DNA of 53,522 nt, taken from assembly GCA_003486385.1 (NCBI GenBank), contig DNFT01000006.1:1-53522 (forward strand), written 5' to 3'. The DNA is from Eubacterium sp. (lineage in GTDB: Bacteria > Bacillota > Clostridia > Lachnospirales > Lachnospiraceae). This document shows, in pieces, positions 52,492 to 53,522 of the stretch (positions are counted from its first letter, which is position 1; every line of letters begins with the position of its first letter). The position numbers and the translations under genes are program-made. The notes beneath the pieces were generated by a model. That model saw nothing but the letters and a program-made list of their open reading frames with translations, was not told where the DNA came from and searched no databases.

Positions 52492-53502
52492 ATGAATGTA
52501 CCAGAAAAAATAATGAACAGCATTATAATGTCCATGAGCACTCACCTTGAACCTGCTGCCCTGTCAATACTTAAAGATGTACTCATAAAAAATCTATCTC
52601 ACTATACTATAACAGAATGTGAGACACTTCCTGCGACTGCCGATGATAGCAATGAATACATTCTCAAGCTATTCGCGGCCACAAAAGCGACAAAGCTATC
52701 CGCTAAAACTGTATCATACTATGTCGATACTATCAAGCGCCTGCTATCTGTAATTCACAAGCCACTTATTGACATCACCAGTATTGACATCAGTTATTTT
52801 CTAAACAGTCTCCGGAACAGTAATGATTCTGTCTCACTCAATAATCTGCGCCGCAACATATCTGCTTTTTATACTTGGATGAGAAAATCACACTTAATCG
52901 TTGAAAACCCTTGTGAAGCCGTTGAACCATATACGGAAATTGAGAAGCCTATTGACCATCTGGAACCAACTGAATATGAGCAACTCAAATCCGGATGCAG
53001 CTCCACGCGTGACCGTGCCCTTATAGAATTTCTTCGTTCTACAGCTATGCGTGTTGGAGAAGTAGGTGCCGTAAAAATATCTGATATAAATTGGAATACC
53101 GGCCTTATTTCAATCTATGGTAAAAAATCTCATGCTTATCGTCCTGTATGCCTTGACACCATCGCCCTAAAATACCTCACCGAATATATCATAGAGCGGA
53201 AGCTTCATACCACAAGCACTGTACCACTCTTCACGATACGCCATTCTGATGACGTTTTAAGTGCTGGGGGTATAAGAGAATCCATTAAGTGCATTAAACA
53301 GCGTTCCGGGCTAAAACGGCGTGTATATCCGCACCTGTTCCGTAAAACAACAGCTACCAATATTATTAAGCGCGGAGGTAGTGTGCATGACGCTGGAGAA
53401 TACCTTGGCCACAAGGATTCCTCTACAGCAGGAAAGCATTATTCTTTTATTGGCTCTGAGCATACCATTGATATATTTAGAAGATATGTTCAGAGCGTTT
53501 AA
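52492..53502 (+). CDS. Tyrosine recombinase/integrase
   Basis: This 336-residue XerC/D-like recombinase has an N-terminal SAM-like core-binding domain (about 55-150) and a C-terminal catalytic domain. All catalytic residues are visible: Arg in TAMRVGE, Lys in GKKSHAYR, His and Arg in HLFRKT, His in LGHKD and the Tyr nucleophile in GKHYSFI. AAAGGAG precedes the ATG. It should integrate and excise the element whose end interrupts cotJC. Confidence 0.95.
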   Translation: MNVPEKIMNSIIMSMSTHLEPAALSILKDVLIKNLSHYTITECETLPATADDSNEYILKLFAATKATKLSAKTVSYYVDTIKRLLSVIHKPLIDITSIDISYFLNSLRNSNDSVSLNNLRRNISAFYTWMRKSHLIVENPCEAVEPYTEIEKPIDHLEPTEYEQLKSGCSSTRDRALIEFLRSTAMRVGEVGAVKISDINWNTGLISIYGKKSHAYRPVCLDTIALKYLTEYIIERKLHTTSTVPLFTIRHSDDVLSAGGIRESIKCIKQRSGLKRRVYPHLFRKTTATNIIKRGGSVHDAGEYLGHKDSSTAGKHYSFIGSEHTIDIFRRYVQSV

Positions 53503-53522
53503 ATAATAATTTGCACGTCAAA

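Larger units (their letters stand above)
52383..53522. mobile_element. Left end of an integrative element inserted in cotJC (right end outside)
   Basis: The region after the broken cotJC codons contains a terminator, a 14-bp palindrome and a tyrosine recombinase gene reading inward. The left boundary is inferred from where CotJC similarity stops. The element's size and cargo cannot be seen. Confidence 0.7.

Overview
The window reads as chromosome of a spore-forming Clostridia, most likely a Lachnospiraceae (a Coprococcus/Eubacterium-like gut bacterium). This is inferred from the cotJ spore-coat genes, an infC-rpmI-rplT operon with an AUU start, a DHHW/MBOAT/DUF4358-type cluster, strong AGGAGG ribosome sites and moderate GC. 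Species is not determined.

Layout. 1-5756: housekeeping and small membrane proteins (YcxB-like protein, amidase, guaB, a DUF6106-like protein, two paralogous GTPases preceded by a 45-codon ORF). 6134-6651: two divergent tRNA-Leu genes. 6913-20133: a type III CRISPR-Cas locus on the minus strand. 20449-23795: a small unknown protein, an Mrr-like membrane protein and a large cyclic-nucleotide-binding-domain protein. 24006-25669: tRNA-Asn and infC-rpmI-rplT with an attenuator leader. 25806-30887: an AAA-ATPase/PD-(D/E)XK protein, a GHKL kinase/LytTR regulator/membrane-protein module and signal peptidase I. 31110-43257: purL, two AstE-like paralogues, a nuclease-helicase fusion, a YetA-like protein and a MATE exporter. 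43614-49549: an AraC regulator, DHHW and MBOAT acyl-transfer genes, a lipoprotein, an ECF sigma/anti-sigma pair and a CBS protein. 49798-53522: tRNA-Gly, a chemoreceptor, then cotJA-cotJB-cotJC, with cotJC cut short next to a tyrosine recombinase.

The CRISPR locus is the main accessory system. Its gene order matches the III-Dv architecture: Cas10, a Cas7-Cas5-Cas11 fusion, a double Cas7, Csx19, a Cas7 with insertion, and Cas6. Two likely cyclic-oligoadenylate outputs flank the complex genes. At the 5' end of the operon is a CARF protein and a separate HEPN RNase that together look like one TM1812/Csx1-type effector split in two. At the 3' end is a second CARF-like protein, coupled to a protein with a sigma-70 region 2-like segment; this is the most novel candidate in the window. 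The adaptation module is broken: cas1 is absent and cas2 has lost its 5' end exactly where a CRISPR repeat begins.

The right end carries a second notable arrangement. The spore-coat gene cotJC stops after 32 codons, directly before an integrase gene, as expected for an element inserted in a sporulation gene. Such insertions are sometimes excised during sporulation.

Throughout, starts were chosen by ribosome-site position, so several differ from the longest reading frame. Family names come from recognised motifs and have not been checked by database search.
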